Shown here piece by piece: positions 26,149-35,231 of a stretch of 64,000 nt of DNA. This DNA comes from JAXGPP01 sp040766885 (lineage in GTDB: Bacteria; Planctomycetota; Planctomycetia; Pirellulales; Thermoguttaceae). The stretch is taken from assembly GCA_040766885.1 (NCBI GenBank), contig JAXGPP010000032.1, positions 1-64,000 on the forward strand, given 5' to 3'. A program made the translations under genes and the position numbers. Position 1 is the stretch's first letter, and the number at the start of each line of letters is the position of its first letter. Below the pieces are notes generated by a model, which had not been told where the DNA came from, did no database searches, and saw nothing but the letters and a program-made list of their open reading frames with translations.

Positions 26149-28797
26149 ATGATGATTCGCTTGCGAGAGAGCGTGGTGAGCGCCAAGCGGCGGCTGGCCG
26201 ACTCCCATGCACGCCTGCGGGCGCGGCACGACGAAGGGGGCAGCGGGGTGGAGGTGTCGCGCGCCATCACCGAACTCCGCGACGAGGTGGTACTGGAACT
26301 GAGCCAGGCGGCGCTGGCAGATCTGACCGGCGGCGACTCGGCGCCGCTTTCGACCAGGTTTGCCCTGGTGGCTCACGGCGGCTACGGGCGAGCCGACATG
26401 GCGCCCTATTCCGACATCGACCTGATGATCCTCTCGGCGGCCGGTTCGGCCGCCGAGATCGGCCCGCTGGCCGAGAGGCTGCTGCGCGACGTATTCGATG
26501 CCGGGCTCGTTCTCGGCCACAGCGTCCGCACGCCGGAGGAAGCCTGCCGCCTGTCGGGCCAGGATCCGCTGATCTGCACGTCGCTCGTCGAATCGCGGTT
26601 TCTGGGGGGCAATCGGGAGCTGTTCGACAGTTTTGCGAGCCGCTTCGAGCGTCGGCTCCGCAGCCGGCCGGCAAGCCTGGTCGCGGCGATCGACAAGGCT
26701 CGGACCGAGGAGCGGATCAAGTACGGCGAAACGGTCTACCTGCTGGAGCCCAACGTGAAACGGTCGCGGGGGGCGCTCCGCGACATCCAGCTTCTGCGCT
26801 GGATCGGGCGAGTGCGATACGGCAATGCCGACCTCAACGCACTGGCGGCCGCCGGCCAACTGCCGGAAGAAGACGCCCGAGCGGTCGCTCGAGCGCTGGA
26901 GTTCCTGCTGCGGTTGCGCAATGAGATGCACTTCCACGCGGGGCGCTCGAGCGATGTACTCGCGCGCGCGGAGCAACTCCGGATTGCCGAGCGGTTCGGC
27001 TACCGGCCCGAGGCCGGAATGCTGCCGGTCGAGTCGTTCATGCGCGACTACTTCCGGCACACCGAACAGGTGAGCAACGTCGTGCGCCGCTTCGTCACCA
27101 AGGCTCGTTCGTCCCGCCGCGGCCAGGTGGTGATGACGCTGCTGGGACACTGGGTGCCCGGCGGCTTCCGGGTGGGGCCGAGCCACATCGGCGCGGCCGC
27201 CGAAGGGCTGGAACTGATCCGCAGCGGGTTGGACGGCATCATGCAACTGGTCGAACTGGCCAGTCTCTACGATAAGGAAATCACCCCTGAGACATGGCAG
27301 GTGGCGCGCGAAACGGCTGCCGGTTTGAGCGGGGTTCCGTCGCCCGGCGCCATGCGGATGTTCCGCTCGGTGCTGGGGCGCTCTGCGCGGCTTGGCGAGT
27401 TGCTTCGCGGGCTGCATGAGATCGGGCTTCTGGAACGATTCATTCCCGGTTTCAGCCACGCCAGGGGCCTGCTCCAGTTCAACCAGTACCACAAGTTCAC
27501 CGTCGACGAGCATAGCCTGCGGGCGGTGGAGCAGGCGGCCGACCTGCAATCGGCGGCGGGACCGCTGGGGGCGATCTACCGCGCCATCGGCCGCAAAGAC
27601 GTGCTTCATTTGGCACTGCTGATCCACGATCTCGGCAAGGGCCACCTGGAGGATCACTGCGAGGCGGGACGGCGGATTGCGACGGAGACGGCCGTGCGGC
27701 TGGGACTGGAGGCGGGTGCGCGCGACGCGCTGGTGTTTCTCGTGCACCGCCACCTGCTGATGAATCATCTCGCCTTTCGGCGCGACACAAGCGACGAGGA
27801 GCTGATCCTGCGTTTCGCGGTGGAGATCGGCTCGCCCGAACTGCTGGAGATGCTCACCGTGCTCACCGCCGCCGACATGGCGGCCGTGGCGCCGGATGCC
27901 TGGACGAACTGGAAAGCCGACATCGTGATCGATCTTTTCGATCGCGCCATGCAGTATCTGGCAGGCGAAACGCTGGCACTCGATCTTGCGCAGCATCTCG
28001 CCGACCGGCGCCGACAGGTGGGCGAGCGACTCGGCCTTCAGCAGACCGATCCGTGGTTCGCCCGCCAGTTGGACGGGCTGCCGCCGGCCTACCTCCATGG
28101 CACGCGCGCCGAACAGATCGTCGCCGATCTGCGACTGCTCAACGGACTGCCCGAGAAAGAGGTCAACGTGTGCTCCGAGTTCGACGGGGGGACAGGCACG
28201 CTGCAGGTTCTCGTTGCGACCACGGAAAACATCGCGCCCGGCGTATTCCACCGGCTGACCGGCGCTCTGACCAGCCAGGGGCTGGAGATTCTGTCGGCGG
28301 AGATCAACACGCTCGCCGACGGCCTGGTGCTCGATCGTTTTCGCGTCGTCGATCCCGATCACGCCGGCATTCCACCACCGGAGCGTCTGAAACGCATCGA
28401 GGGGGCCCTGGAGCAATCGCTTCGTCAACCGGCAACGCAGCCGCCCGTCTTCCGGCAAACGTGGCGAATCGGCGGCAGCGCCCGCCCGACGCTCCGCAAC
28501 GCGCATACCCGGATTGAAATCGACAACCATGCTTCGGCGATATGCACGGTGTGCGACATTTTCGCCGCCGACCGGCCGGGTCTGCTCTATGCCATCGCCC
28601 GAACGCTTTTCGAGATGGAGCTATCCGTCTGGCGGGCCAAGATCGGCACTTTCCTGGATCAGGTGGTCGACGTGTTCTACGTCACGGATGCCGCCGGAGC
28701 GAAAATCGAAGACGAGGCGAGGCTGGAGGCGATTCGCCGCGGGCTGCTGGGGGTGATCGAGTCGCTTGAAGCCCAGGCTGCCGCCCCCGCCGGATGA
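26149..28797 (+). CDS. glnD: PII uridylyltransferase / uridylyl-removing enzyme
   Basis: 882 residues, close to the ~890 of E. coli GlnD. Order of domains: nucleotidyltransferase with GGYGRADMAPYSDIDL (residues 77-92; the SDID aspartates bind metal), a helical linker (NVKRSRGALRDIQ), an HD hydrolase domain with HDLGKGHLEDH (His493-Asp494) and HRHLLMNHLA, and two ACT domains near 680-750 and 798-870 that sense glutamine. It adds UMP to Tyr51 of PII when glutamine is low and removes it when high. Start chosen at ATG ATG, which leaves the usual short N-terminal lead; a longer frame begins at 26089. It is downstream of amt-PII on the same strand, so the whole ammonium-signalling set is clustered. 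Confidence 0.94.
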   Translation: MMIRLRESVVSAKRRLADSHARLRARHDEGGSGVEVSRAITELRDEVVLELSQAALADLTGGDSAPLSTRFALVAHGGYGRADMAPYSDIDLMILSAAGSAAEIGPLAERLLRDVFDAGLVLGHSVRTPEEACRLSGQDPLICTSLVESRFLGGNRELFDSFASRFERRLRSRPASLVAAIDKARTEERIKYGETVYLLEPNVKRSRGALRDIQLLRWIGRVRYGNADLNALAAAGQLPEEDARAVARALEFLLRLRNEMHFHAGRSSDVLARAEQLRIAERFGYRPEAGMLPVESFMRDYFRHTEQVSNVVRRFVTKARSSRRGQVVMTLLGHWVPGGFRVGPSHIGAAAEGLELIRSGLDGIMQLVELASLYDKEITPETWQVARETAAGLSGVPSPGAMRMFRSVLGRSARLGELLRGLHEIGLLERFIPGFSHARGLLQFNQYHKFTVDEHSLRAVEQAADLQSAAGPLGAIYRAIGRKDVLHLALLIHDLGKGHLEDHCEAGRRIATETAVRLGLEAGARDALVFLVHRHLLMNHLAFRRDTSDEELILRFAVEIGSPELLEMLTVLTAADMAAVAPDAWTNWKADIVIDLFDRAMQYLAGETLALDLAQHLADRRRQVGERLGLQQTDPWFARQLDGLPPAYLHGTRAEQIVADLRLLNGLPEKEVNVCSEFDGGTGTLQVLVATTENIAPGVFHRLTGALTSQGLEILSAEINTLADGLVLDRFRVVDPDHAGIPPPERLKRIEGALEQSLRQPATQPPVFRQTWRIGGSARPTLRNAHTRIEIDNHASAICTVCDIFAADRPGLLYAIARTLFEMELSVWRAKIGTFLDQVVDVFYVTDAAGAKIEDEARLEAIRRGLLGVIESLEAQAAAPAG

Positions 28798-29043
28798 TCG
28801 ACGAACCACGCGTCGTCGGTAGCTCCGCCGCGGTGTGATCTCCCGCGCCCGCACGGCCGCTGTCACGCATCCAGGCCCTACGACCGGCACTGCTCTGTTT
28901 GACGCCGGCTCGCCCGACAGGGGCGGCGATTGCAGGAGGAAGGGCTCCCCATTCGCGGCGTATGCTAAGCTTTCAAGGGTTTTCTTCCAGCCCGAGCAGG
29001 CACAAAGCGAGTTTTGCCCTGCCGCCCTTTTCTGAGCGGGAAC

Positions 29044-30111
29044 ATGCCAGCCACCAAAGTCCTGATCGTCGACGACTCGGCGCTGATTCGTCAAATCTTG
29101 ACCGAGATCCTGGGACAGGACCGCAGTATTGAGGTGGTGGGCTCGGCGCCCGACCCGTATCTCGCCTGGGAGAAGATCCGAGTGCTCGAGCCCGACGTGC
29201 TGACGCTCGACGTGGAAATGCCACGGATGGACGGACTGACGTTTCTCGATCGGCTGATGCGGGTGCGGCCGACGCCGGTGGTGATGGTATCGTCGGTCAC
29301 CGAGAAGGGATGCCAGACGACGCTCCGCGCGCTGGAGTTGGGCGCAGTGGACTTCGTGACGAAGCCCAAGATCGACGTTTCGAATGGCACGTTCGAACTG
29401 GCCAACGAGATCGTGGAGAAGGTGAAAGCCGCCGCGCGGGCGAAACCGCGCGTGCGGGGCCGTTCGAACGCGCCCGCACCGGTGCTACCAGCGGCGCTGC
29501 TTGGCGGCCCGATCACCGAGTCGAGCAACAAGGTAATCTGCATCGGCGCTTCGACCGGCGGCACCGAAGCCCTGTACGACGTGCTCACGGCGATGCCCGC
29601 CGACGCACCGGGGATCGTCATTGTCCAGCACATGCCAGCGGGATTCACGCGATCGTTCGCGGCGCGCCTGGACAGCGCCTGCCAGATCCGCGTCAAGGAA
29701 GCCCAGAGCGGCGATCGGATTCTTCCGGGCAATGCTCTGCTCGCCCCCGGCGGGCAGCACATGGAAGTGGCCCGCAGCGGCGCAAACCACGTGGTACGGG
29801 TGACCGACGGGGAACCGGTCAACCGCCATCGGCCTTCGGTCGACGTACTGTTCCATTCGGCCGCACGGCGGTTGGGGAGCAATGCCATCGGTGTGCTGCT
29901 GACAGGGATGGGCAACGACGGCGCGCGCGGCATGCTGGCCATGCGGCAGGCCGGCGCCCACACGATCGCCGAAGACGAATCGACCTGCGTCGTCTTCGGC
30001 ATGCCGAAAGAGGCGATTGCGATGGGCGGGGCGAAGGAGGTGCTCCCGCTGCACAAGATCCCCGACGGCATCCGCCGCGCCGCGCAGACGATGATCGCCG
30101 TCGGCGTATAG
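29044..30111 (+). CDS. cheB: chemotaxis response regulator protein-glutamate methylesterase
   Basis: 355 residues. Receiver domain 1-~125 has VLIVDDSALIR and phospho-acceptor Asp56 in LTLDVEMPRMDG, then VMVSSVTEKG and DFVTKPK. After a linker comes the CheB methylesterase domain with the catalytic triad Ser170 (IGASTGG), His196 (QHMPAGFT) and Asp292 (TGMGNDGARG). It removes methyl groups from, and deamidates, chemoreceptors when phosphorylated. GAGCGGG lies just before the start. No cheA, cheR, cheW or receptor gene is in the window, so it may join a distant chemosensory array or act in another pathway. Confidence 0.95.
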   Translation: MPATKVLIVDDSALIRQILTEILGQDRSIEVVGSAPDPYLAWEKIRVLEPDVLTLDVEMPRMDGLTFLDRLMRVRPTPVVMVSSVTEKGCQTTLRALELGAVDFVTKPKIDVSNGTFELANEIVEKVKAAARAKPRVRGRSNAPAPVLPAALLGGPITESSNKVICIGASTGGTEALYDVLTAMPADAPGIVIVQHMPAGFTRSFAARLDSACQIRVKEAQSGDRILPGNALLAPGGQHMEVARSGANHVVRVTDGEPVNRHRPSVDVLFHSAARRLGSNAIGVLLTGMGNDGARGMLAMRQAGAHTIAEDESTCVVFGMPKEAIAMGGAKEVLPLHKIPDGIRRAAQTMIAVGV

Positions 30112-30195
30112 AGCGCGCTCTTGCCGCCCGCGGCGGATCTGATTGACGCTCCATGCCGTTGAAGCGCCGCGTCGACTGCCCAATCCGCCGCCGCC

Positions 30196-30690
30196 TCAAT
30201 CGCGACGCGACGAAAGCGATACCATGTCGGGGACGTCGGCGGGGTCGAGGCGTTCGGTGAAGCGGCAGCCGACCAGGGCCATCGGGCGCACGCCCCGCCG
30301 GGCTCCATGGCAGCGTTCGGCGGTGCGCGGTGACCCATCGAGAGTCTCGATTCGCCCGCTGGGGTGAAGCAGGACCTTGCTGGTGTGTACGACATCGGCC
30401 GCCACGACCATCGTATCCGGAGCCGCGTTGAGGATGACGACCAGCCGCCTGAAATCCGGCAAGCTCGGCAAGAGAAACGAGAATCCGCCTTCGTTGAGGT
30501 CGTGGCAAAGGACCTCGAAGAAGTCCTGAACGCGGGGCAGTTTATAGCCGTAACGCGGTGCGATTCGCTGGGGAGTCGGATAGTCGTGCCGATTCCGCCG
30601 GCGCCGATCGGAAGTGTCGCCCGATACCTGGACCTTCAACCGGTGGACCAGACGGAAGAACTCGTCGTCGTTTTCGCTGGGATGGGACAT
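30196..30690 (-). CDS. PilZ-like domain protein
   Basis: 164 residues from the ATG; a GTG 99 bases upstream would add a non-conserved lead. The sequence has the PilZ plan: an Arg cluster (RRRRNRHDYP, R30-R34) equal to RxxxR, then FFEVLCHDLNEGGFSFLLP with D64-x-N66-xx-G69 equal to (D/N)xSxxG, beta strands LVVILNAAPDTMVVAADVVH, and a closing VGCRFTERLDP. PilZ domains bind cyclic di-GMP; here the Ser is Asn, so binding is uncertain. It is convergent with cheB, which may link c-di-GMP and chemosensory signalling, but that is inference. Confidence 0.6.
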   Translation of the reverse strand: MSHPSENDDEFFRLVHRLKVQVSGDTSDRRRRNRHDYPTPQRIAPRYGYKLPRVQDFFEVLCHDLNEGGFSFLLPSLPDFRRLVVILNAAPDTMVVAADVVHTSKVLLHPSGRIETLDGSPRTAERCHGARRGVRPMALVGCRFTERLDPADVPDMVSLSSRRD

Positions 30691-30857
30691 CACGGCGATC
30701 CGGATCGGTTGCGGCAGAGTGGGCAGCGGGGAGGAATCGGAGCGAACATTCTCCGCTTGGCACCCCTCTGTGATATAGCTTTTTTTCACGCCCGGCAGCG
30801 CGCAGGGCCCGCGTCGACTGAACCCAATGGTGGGGTAAGGCGGATTGACTCCGACCC

Positions 30858-30886
30858 TTGACCGACAACGCTAGGCTGCCCACAAT
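30858..30886 (+). promoter_or_regulatory. possible sigma-70-type promoter for trpBA
   Basis: TTGACC (30858-30863) and CACAAT (30881-30886) are separated by 17 bases and lie ~95 bases before the trpB start. The -35 matches five of six consensus bases, the -10 four of six. No trp leader peptide or T-box is seen in the ~95-base leader. Confidence 0.35.
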
Positions 30887-30980
30887 GACTCGCTTCGACC
30901 TCGTCGATTGTCGCCCGCTGAAGGGCGTAAGCGGTTGAAGCCAGACGATTTATCCACGATCCAATTTGCGAGACTCGCCG

Positions 30981-32198
30981 ATGTCGATTCCGGTTTCCGC
31001 TCCCGACCACGTTTCGGGGCGATTTGGCCCGTTTGGGGGCCGCTACGTGCCCGAGACGCTGACGCGGGCGTTGGACGACCTGACCAGCGACTACGAGAAG
31101 GCATCGGCCGACCCTCAGTTCCATGCCGAGCTGGAGCGGTTGTGGACACATTACGTGGGCCGCCCCTCCCCCCTCTACCACGCCGAGCGGCTGAGCCGGA
31201 ACTGCGGCGGGGCGCAGATCTACCTGAAACGCGAGGACCTCAATCACACCGGCTCCCACAAAATCAACAACACGCTGGGCCAGGCGTTGCTGACTCAACG
31301 GATGGGGAAACACCGGGTGATTGCCGAAACCGGGGCGGGCCAGCACGGGGTGGCGACGGCCACGGCGTGCGCAAGATTCGGCTTCGAATGTGTGGTCTAC
31401 ATGGGGGAAGAAGACATTCGCCGGCAACGGCCGAATGTCTTCAGCATGCAGCTTCTCGGCGCTGAAGTCCGCCCCGTCTGCAGCGGTTCGCGAACCTTGC
31501 GCGACGCGATCAACGAGGCAATGCGCGACTGGATGAGCACGGTCGAGACAACGCATTACTGCATCGGTTCGGCGATCGGCCCCAGCCCCTATCCGCGCAT
31601 GGTCCGCGATTTCCAGTCGGTCATCGGCCGCGAAACGCGCCGGCAGTGCCTGGAGATGCTCGGGCGGCTTCCCAGTGCGGTGGTCGCCTGCGTCGGCGGC
31701 GGCAGCAACGCCGCGGGGATGTTCTATCCATTCCTGGCTGACGCGGAGGTTGAACTGCTCGGCGTGGAGGCCGGCGGACGATCGAGCCGAGTGGGCGACC
31801 ACGCGGCGCCGTTGAATTTCGGCCAGCCCGGCGTGTTGCACGGCACCTTCAGCTACGTAATGCAGGACGACGACGGCCAGACCTGCCCGGTGCACTCGGT
31901 TTCGGCGGGGCTCGATTATCCGGGTGTCGGCCCGGAGCACAGCTACTGGAAAGACGTGGGGCGCGTGCAGTATACCTACGCCAACGACGACGAAGTGCTC
32001 GCCGCCTTCGACACGCTCGCGCGCAACGAAGGGATCCTGGCGGCGCTGGAAAGTTCGCACGCGGTGGCCAAGGCGATGGAGCTTGCCAGCCGTCGCGGAG
32101 CGAACGAGATCGTGGTCGTCTGCCTCTCGGGGCGAGGCGACAAGGACGCCGCCGAGATCGCCCGCGTGCGCGACGAGCGCGCCGCGGGAAAGCCCTAG
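30981..32198 (+). CDS. trpB: tryptophan synthase beta subunit
   Basis: 405 residues. It begins with GRFGPFGGRYVPETL, has the PLP lysine Lys94 in NHTGSHKINN, the GAGQHGVATATA helix, the phosphate-binding GGGSNAAGMF loop and the C-terminal LSGRGDKD. It joins indole from TrpA with serine to make tryptophan. ATG at 30981 is preferred over a TTG 15 bases upstream. It is followed after 35 bp by trpA, so the two subunits are co-expressed; other trp genes are not in the window. Confidence 0.97.
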   Translation: MSIPVSAPDHVSGRFGPFGGRYVPETLTRALDDLTSDYEKASADPQFHAELERLWTHYVGRPSPLYHAERLSRNCGGAQIYLKREDLNHTGSHKINNTLGQALLTQRMGKHRVIAETGAGQHGVATATACARFGFECVVYMGEEDIRRQRPNVFSMQLLGAEVRPVCSGSRTLRDAINEAMRDWMSTVETTHYCIGSAIGPSPYPRMVRDFQSVIGRETRRQCLEMLGRLPSAVVACVGGGSNAAGMFYPFLADAEVELLGVEAGGRSSRVGDHAAPLNFGQPGVLHGTFSYVMQDDDGQTCPVHSVSAGLDYPGVGPEHSYWKDVGRVQYTYANDDEVLAAFDTLARNEGILAALESSHAVAKAMELASRRGANEIVVVCLSGRGDKDAAEIARVRDERAAGKP

Positions 32199-32233
32199 CC
32201 GCCAGACACAGAATCCGGGGATCAGCAACCATC

Positions 32234-33040
32234 ATGTCGGCCATCGACACACTCTTTGAGACCCTCCGCCGCACCGGCCGCAAGGCCTTCATGCCGTTCA
32301 TCACTGCAGGCTTTCCCGATCTGCCGTTTACGGCCGATTTGCTCGGCGAACTGGCGGCCCGCGGCGCAAGCTTGTGCGAACTGGGAATACCCTACAGCGA
32401 CCCGGTCGCCGACGGGCCGGTCATCCAGGCCTCGTACACGCGGGCCCTGGAACAGAACATCAAGCTGCGCGACATCCTGGCGATGCTCGCCCGCGTGACG
32501 CCGGAGCTGAGCATTCCCGTCGTGACGATGGTCAGCTATTCGATCGTCTATCGCCACGGACCGGAGGCATACGTCTGCGAGGCGAAAGCCGGCGGCGGGG
32601 CGGGGATGATCGTGCCCGACCTGCCGGTCGAAGAGGCCGAGGCGCTGGCGGGGATCTGCCGCCGCGAGGACTTCAGCCTTATCCAGCTCATTACTCCCAC
32701 CACGCCGCGCGAGCGCGCCGTACGAATCGCCGCCAGCACGACCGGATTCATCTACTATGTGTCGGTCACCGGCATTACCGGCGAGCGGCGGGAGTTGCCC
32801 CCCGACATCGTCGACAACGTGGGCTGGCTCCGCCGGCAGACCGAGTTGCCGATCTGCATCGGTTTCGGCATCAGCCGGCCCGAACATGTGCGCACGCTGG
32901 CGCCGGTGGCCGACGGGCTGATCGTCGGCTCGGCCATCGTCCGCCGCATCGCCGAAGCGGGCGACAAGCCGCGCAGCCAGATCATTGCCGAGATCGGTGA
33001 CTACGCGGCGGAGCTGATATCGGCAGCCGAGGGCCAGTAG
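32234..33040 (+). CDS. trpA: tryptophan synthase alpha subunit
   Basis: 268 residues, the standard length. The TIM barrel shows MPFITAGFPD, catalytic Glu49 and Asp60 in CELGIPYSDPVADGP at the same numbers as in E. coli, FIYYVSVTGITGER for the phosphate loop, and GFGISRPEHV and IVGSAIV strands. It cleaves indole-3-glycerol phosphate to indole and glyceraldehyde-3-phosphate and channels indole to TrpB. It ends 6 bp before the end of the convergent FAD oxidoreductase gene. Confidence 0.97.
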   Translation: MSAIDTLFETLRRTGRKAFMPFITAGFPDLPFTADLLGELAARGASLCELGIPYSDPVADGPVIQASYTRALEQNIKLRDILAMLARVTPELSIPVVTMVSYSIVYRHGPEAYVCEAKAGGGAGMIVPDLPVEEAEALAGICRREDFSLIQLITPTTPRERAVRIAASTTGFIYYVSVTGITGERRELPPDIVDNVGWLRRQTELPICIGFGISRPEHVRTLAPVADGLIVGSAIVRRIAEAGDKPRSQIIAEIGDYAAELISAAEGQ

Positions 33041-33046
33041 CCCTAC

Positions 33047-35116
33047 TCACTTCATGGGCAGGAATTGCACCGCATCGACGATGACATGGCCGTCGGTGTC
33101 GCGGTTGGAGATCGTGACCACGGCAGGTTCGCCGCCGAATTCGAACTGGCCCAGCGAGACAAAGGCCCGATCCACCGTCGGCGCGGTGCGCTGGTTCACC
33201 CGGGCCTCGGCCACACCGCCGGCGTGCCGCACGGAGACGGGCACATTGGTGGCCCGGTTCGGATAGGGCGAATAAGTCATGCGCACTTCGTAACGGCCGG
33301 GCTGGAGCTTGGCCTCAAAGCGGGCGACCTTCGCTCCCTTGGCCTCGTTGCCGTCGTGCAGGTAGCCGTCGCCCACGAACGGCCCCGCGGTGCGTCCCTC
33401 CGGCCACTCCCCCTCGAGCTTCGCCCCCGCATTGTCGATCACGACACCCGGCAGACGCCGCGCGTCGAGCCCGACGGGTGGACTGTGCTTCGGCCCCGCC
33501 CACTCGATCACTTGGCCGTCGGCCAGCAACCGTTCTTTCAAGGCCGCATAGTCGACCGCCTGCACGTCGACCTTGGCATCAATCGCCAGGACCGCTGCCG
33601 TGGCCGCAGACTGCCCGAGGATCATGAATACCGGCTCCATGCGGATCGAACCGTAGGAGATGTGGGTTGCCGAAAGGCAGATGGGCACGAACAGATTCGC
33701 GCATTCCGACTGCTTGGGCACGATCGAGCGATAGCTGATGCCGTAGGGCGAGAACCCGTGCACCTGGACATCGCCCTCATTGATCGCGTGGCCCTCCGCA
33801 TTGACGTATCGCTGCGTGTGGTGCGAATCCATTCCGTAGGCCCCCAGGCCGACCGGATCGGAGGCGGTCTCCGTGCCGCGGCAGTTGTGCTCGGTCATCA
33901 CGTAGTCGCTGACCATCCGCCGCGCCTCGCGGACATAAAGCTGGTGGGGCCAGTTGTCGTTGTCCACGAATTCATCCTTGGCCAGCCCCAAGGTCTGGAA
34001 GTGCTTCCGGATTTCCTCGGGAATGCGCGGGCTATTGGCGAGCGTCCAGAGCAGCCCTTGCTGGTAGCTGACGTGCTCGCGGATGATCTTCTCCCGCGTG
34101 GCGTAGTCGCCGTCGGGATAGTCATAGTTCATGCCGATATTGTCGGTCGAAATGGCGAAGTTGTTGTTGGTGTCGGTCTTGCGATTGGGCATCCACGTCG
34201 GCGCCCAGGGGACGCGCCGGTCGCCGGCCTCGAAGTTCCGCATCAGCAGTTCGAAACGCGCGGGATCATAGTCGGCCGGTTTCGGCCAGTCGCGGCGGTT
34301 CTCCGGCGCGTCGGTGGTGCACATGCGATAGCAGTATGCCTGAACGCGATGGTCGGCGGCGCCTTCCTCGCCCGGGCCTTCGCCGTGCACGCCGGCAAGC
34401 AGGCCGCTCGACGGATCGCCCGGCTTCACGTAGGGATCGACCGGCACGTTGAACTGGTGATAGATGGCACGCCGCGTCTGGACGCCGTTCAGCGTCTCGC
34501 CGTACTGGTCGTTCGACTCGCGCCCCACGGTGTACGACACGTCCGCTTTGGCCATCAAGTCGCCTTCGTAGGTGGCATCGATGAACATCCGGCCGCGAAA
34601 TGTGCGGCCCGACTCCATGGTGATGGCGGTGATCCGCGCGCCCTGCCTGGCGACGCCGCGGGCCAGATCGAGACGCTCGCCGCGAACGACCGGCACTTGC
34701 TCCGCCTCGACCCACTGGTCGTAGATCCGCTCGGCCACGTGCGGCTCGAAGCCCCACATGGTCTTGGTGTCTTCGTCGATCGACCGTCCCTTGCGCGAGC
34801 GGTAGTCCTCGGGCGTCTCGTACTTCCAGACCTCGCGGCGGGCGTAGTAGTCGTAGACCTTGCCGTAGAACTCGCGGGAGATTCCGCCGATGGCCCCCTT
34901 GTTGCCGATGTCGGTCGCACCAAGGCCGCCGGAGGTCAGCCCGCCAAGATGCTTGCCGGGCTCGACAAGCACCACGCTCTTGCCCATCCGCCGCGCCTGG
35001 ATGGCCGCCGCGACTCCGCCCGACGTGCCGCCATAGACCACAACATCGTAAACCGGCTCCTGGGCGAACGTGATGGACGAAAGCAGAAGCGTCAAGAGCA
35101 AAGCGCACACTCGCAC
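33047..35116 (-). CDS. exported FAD-dependent oxidoreductase with C-terminal beta domain
   Basis: 689 residues from a GTG with a perfect AGGAGG 7 bases upstream; the frame continues open for 76 more codons without family similarity. A signal peptide (CALLLTLLLSSITFAQ) is followed by the FAD_oxidored (PF12831) Rossmann motif YDVVVYGGTSGGVAAAIQARR, KHLGGLTSGGLGATDIG and FIDATYEGDLM. The last ~120 residues are a separate all-beta domain like the golvesin/xanthan-lyase C-terminal domain (YEVRMTYSPYPNRATNVPVSV, ending IVDAVQFLP). Such two-domain exported flavoproteins are abundant in planctomycetes and are thought to oxidise carbohydrates, but no substrate is known. It lies downstream of argG on the same strand, 115 bp away. 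Confidence 0.88.
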   Translation of the reverse strand: MRVCALLLTLLLSSITFAQEPVYDVVVYGGTSGGVAAAIQARRMGKSVVLVEPGKHLGGLTSGGLGATDIGNKGAIGGISREFYGKVYDYYARREVWKYETPEDYRSRKGRSIDEDTKTMWGFEPHVAERIYDQWVEAEQVPVVRGERLDLARGVARQGARITAITMESGRTFRGRMFIDATYEGDLMAKADVSYTVGRESNDQYGETLNGVQTRRAIYHQFNVPVDPYVKPGDPSSGLLAGVHGEGPGEEGAADHRVQAYCYRMCTTDAPENRRDWPKPADYDPARFELLMRNFEAGDRRVPWAPTWMPNRKTDTNNNFAISTDNIGMNYDYPDGDYATREKIIREHVSYQQGLLWTLANSPRIPEEIRKHFQTLGLAKDEFVDNDNWPHQLYVREARRMVSDYVMTEHNCRGTETASDPVGLGAYGMDSHHTQRYVNAEGHAINEGDVQVHGFSPYGISYRSIVPKQSECANLFVPICLSATHISYGSIRMEPVFMILGQSAATAAVLAIDAKVDVQAVDYAALKERLLADGQVIEWAGPKHSPPVGLDARRLPGVVIDNAGAKLEGEWPEGRTAGPFVGDGYLHDGNEAKGAKVARFEAKLQPGRYEVRMTYSPYPNRATNVPVSVRHAGGVAEARVNQRTAPTVDRAFVSLGQFEFGGEPAVVTISNRDTDGHVIVDAVQFLPMK

Positions 35117-35123
35117 GGTGAAT

Positions 35124-35129
35124 CCTCCT
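35124..35129 (-). promoter_or_regulatory. strong Shine-Dalgarno site deciding a GTG start
   Basis: AGGAGG on the minus strand, 7 bases before the GTG at 35116. It is the best ribosome site seen in the window and decides the start of the FAD oxidoreductase at its signal peptide. Confidence 0.75.
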
Positions 35130-35231
35130 GCGGATCTTGTTGGTGTTTGTATTGAAAGCGGACTGTCAGGCGGGGTACACGCCGTGGATCTATTGAACTT
35201 CGGCTTGAGATGATTGCCTGCGGATCGCCGC

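Noticed and set aside
26080..28530. Long open frame (816 codons) opposite glnD
   Set aside because: Mirror of the high-GC glnD codons; no domain, no ribosome site, while glnD itself is certain.
33065..35155. Long open frame opposite the FAD oxidoreductase
   Set aside because: Antisense artefact of GC-rich coding DNA with no recognisable motif.
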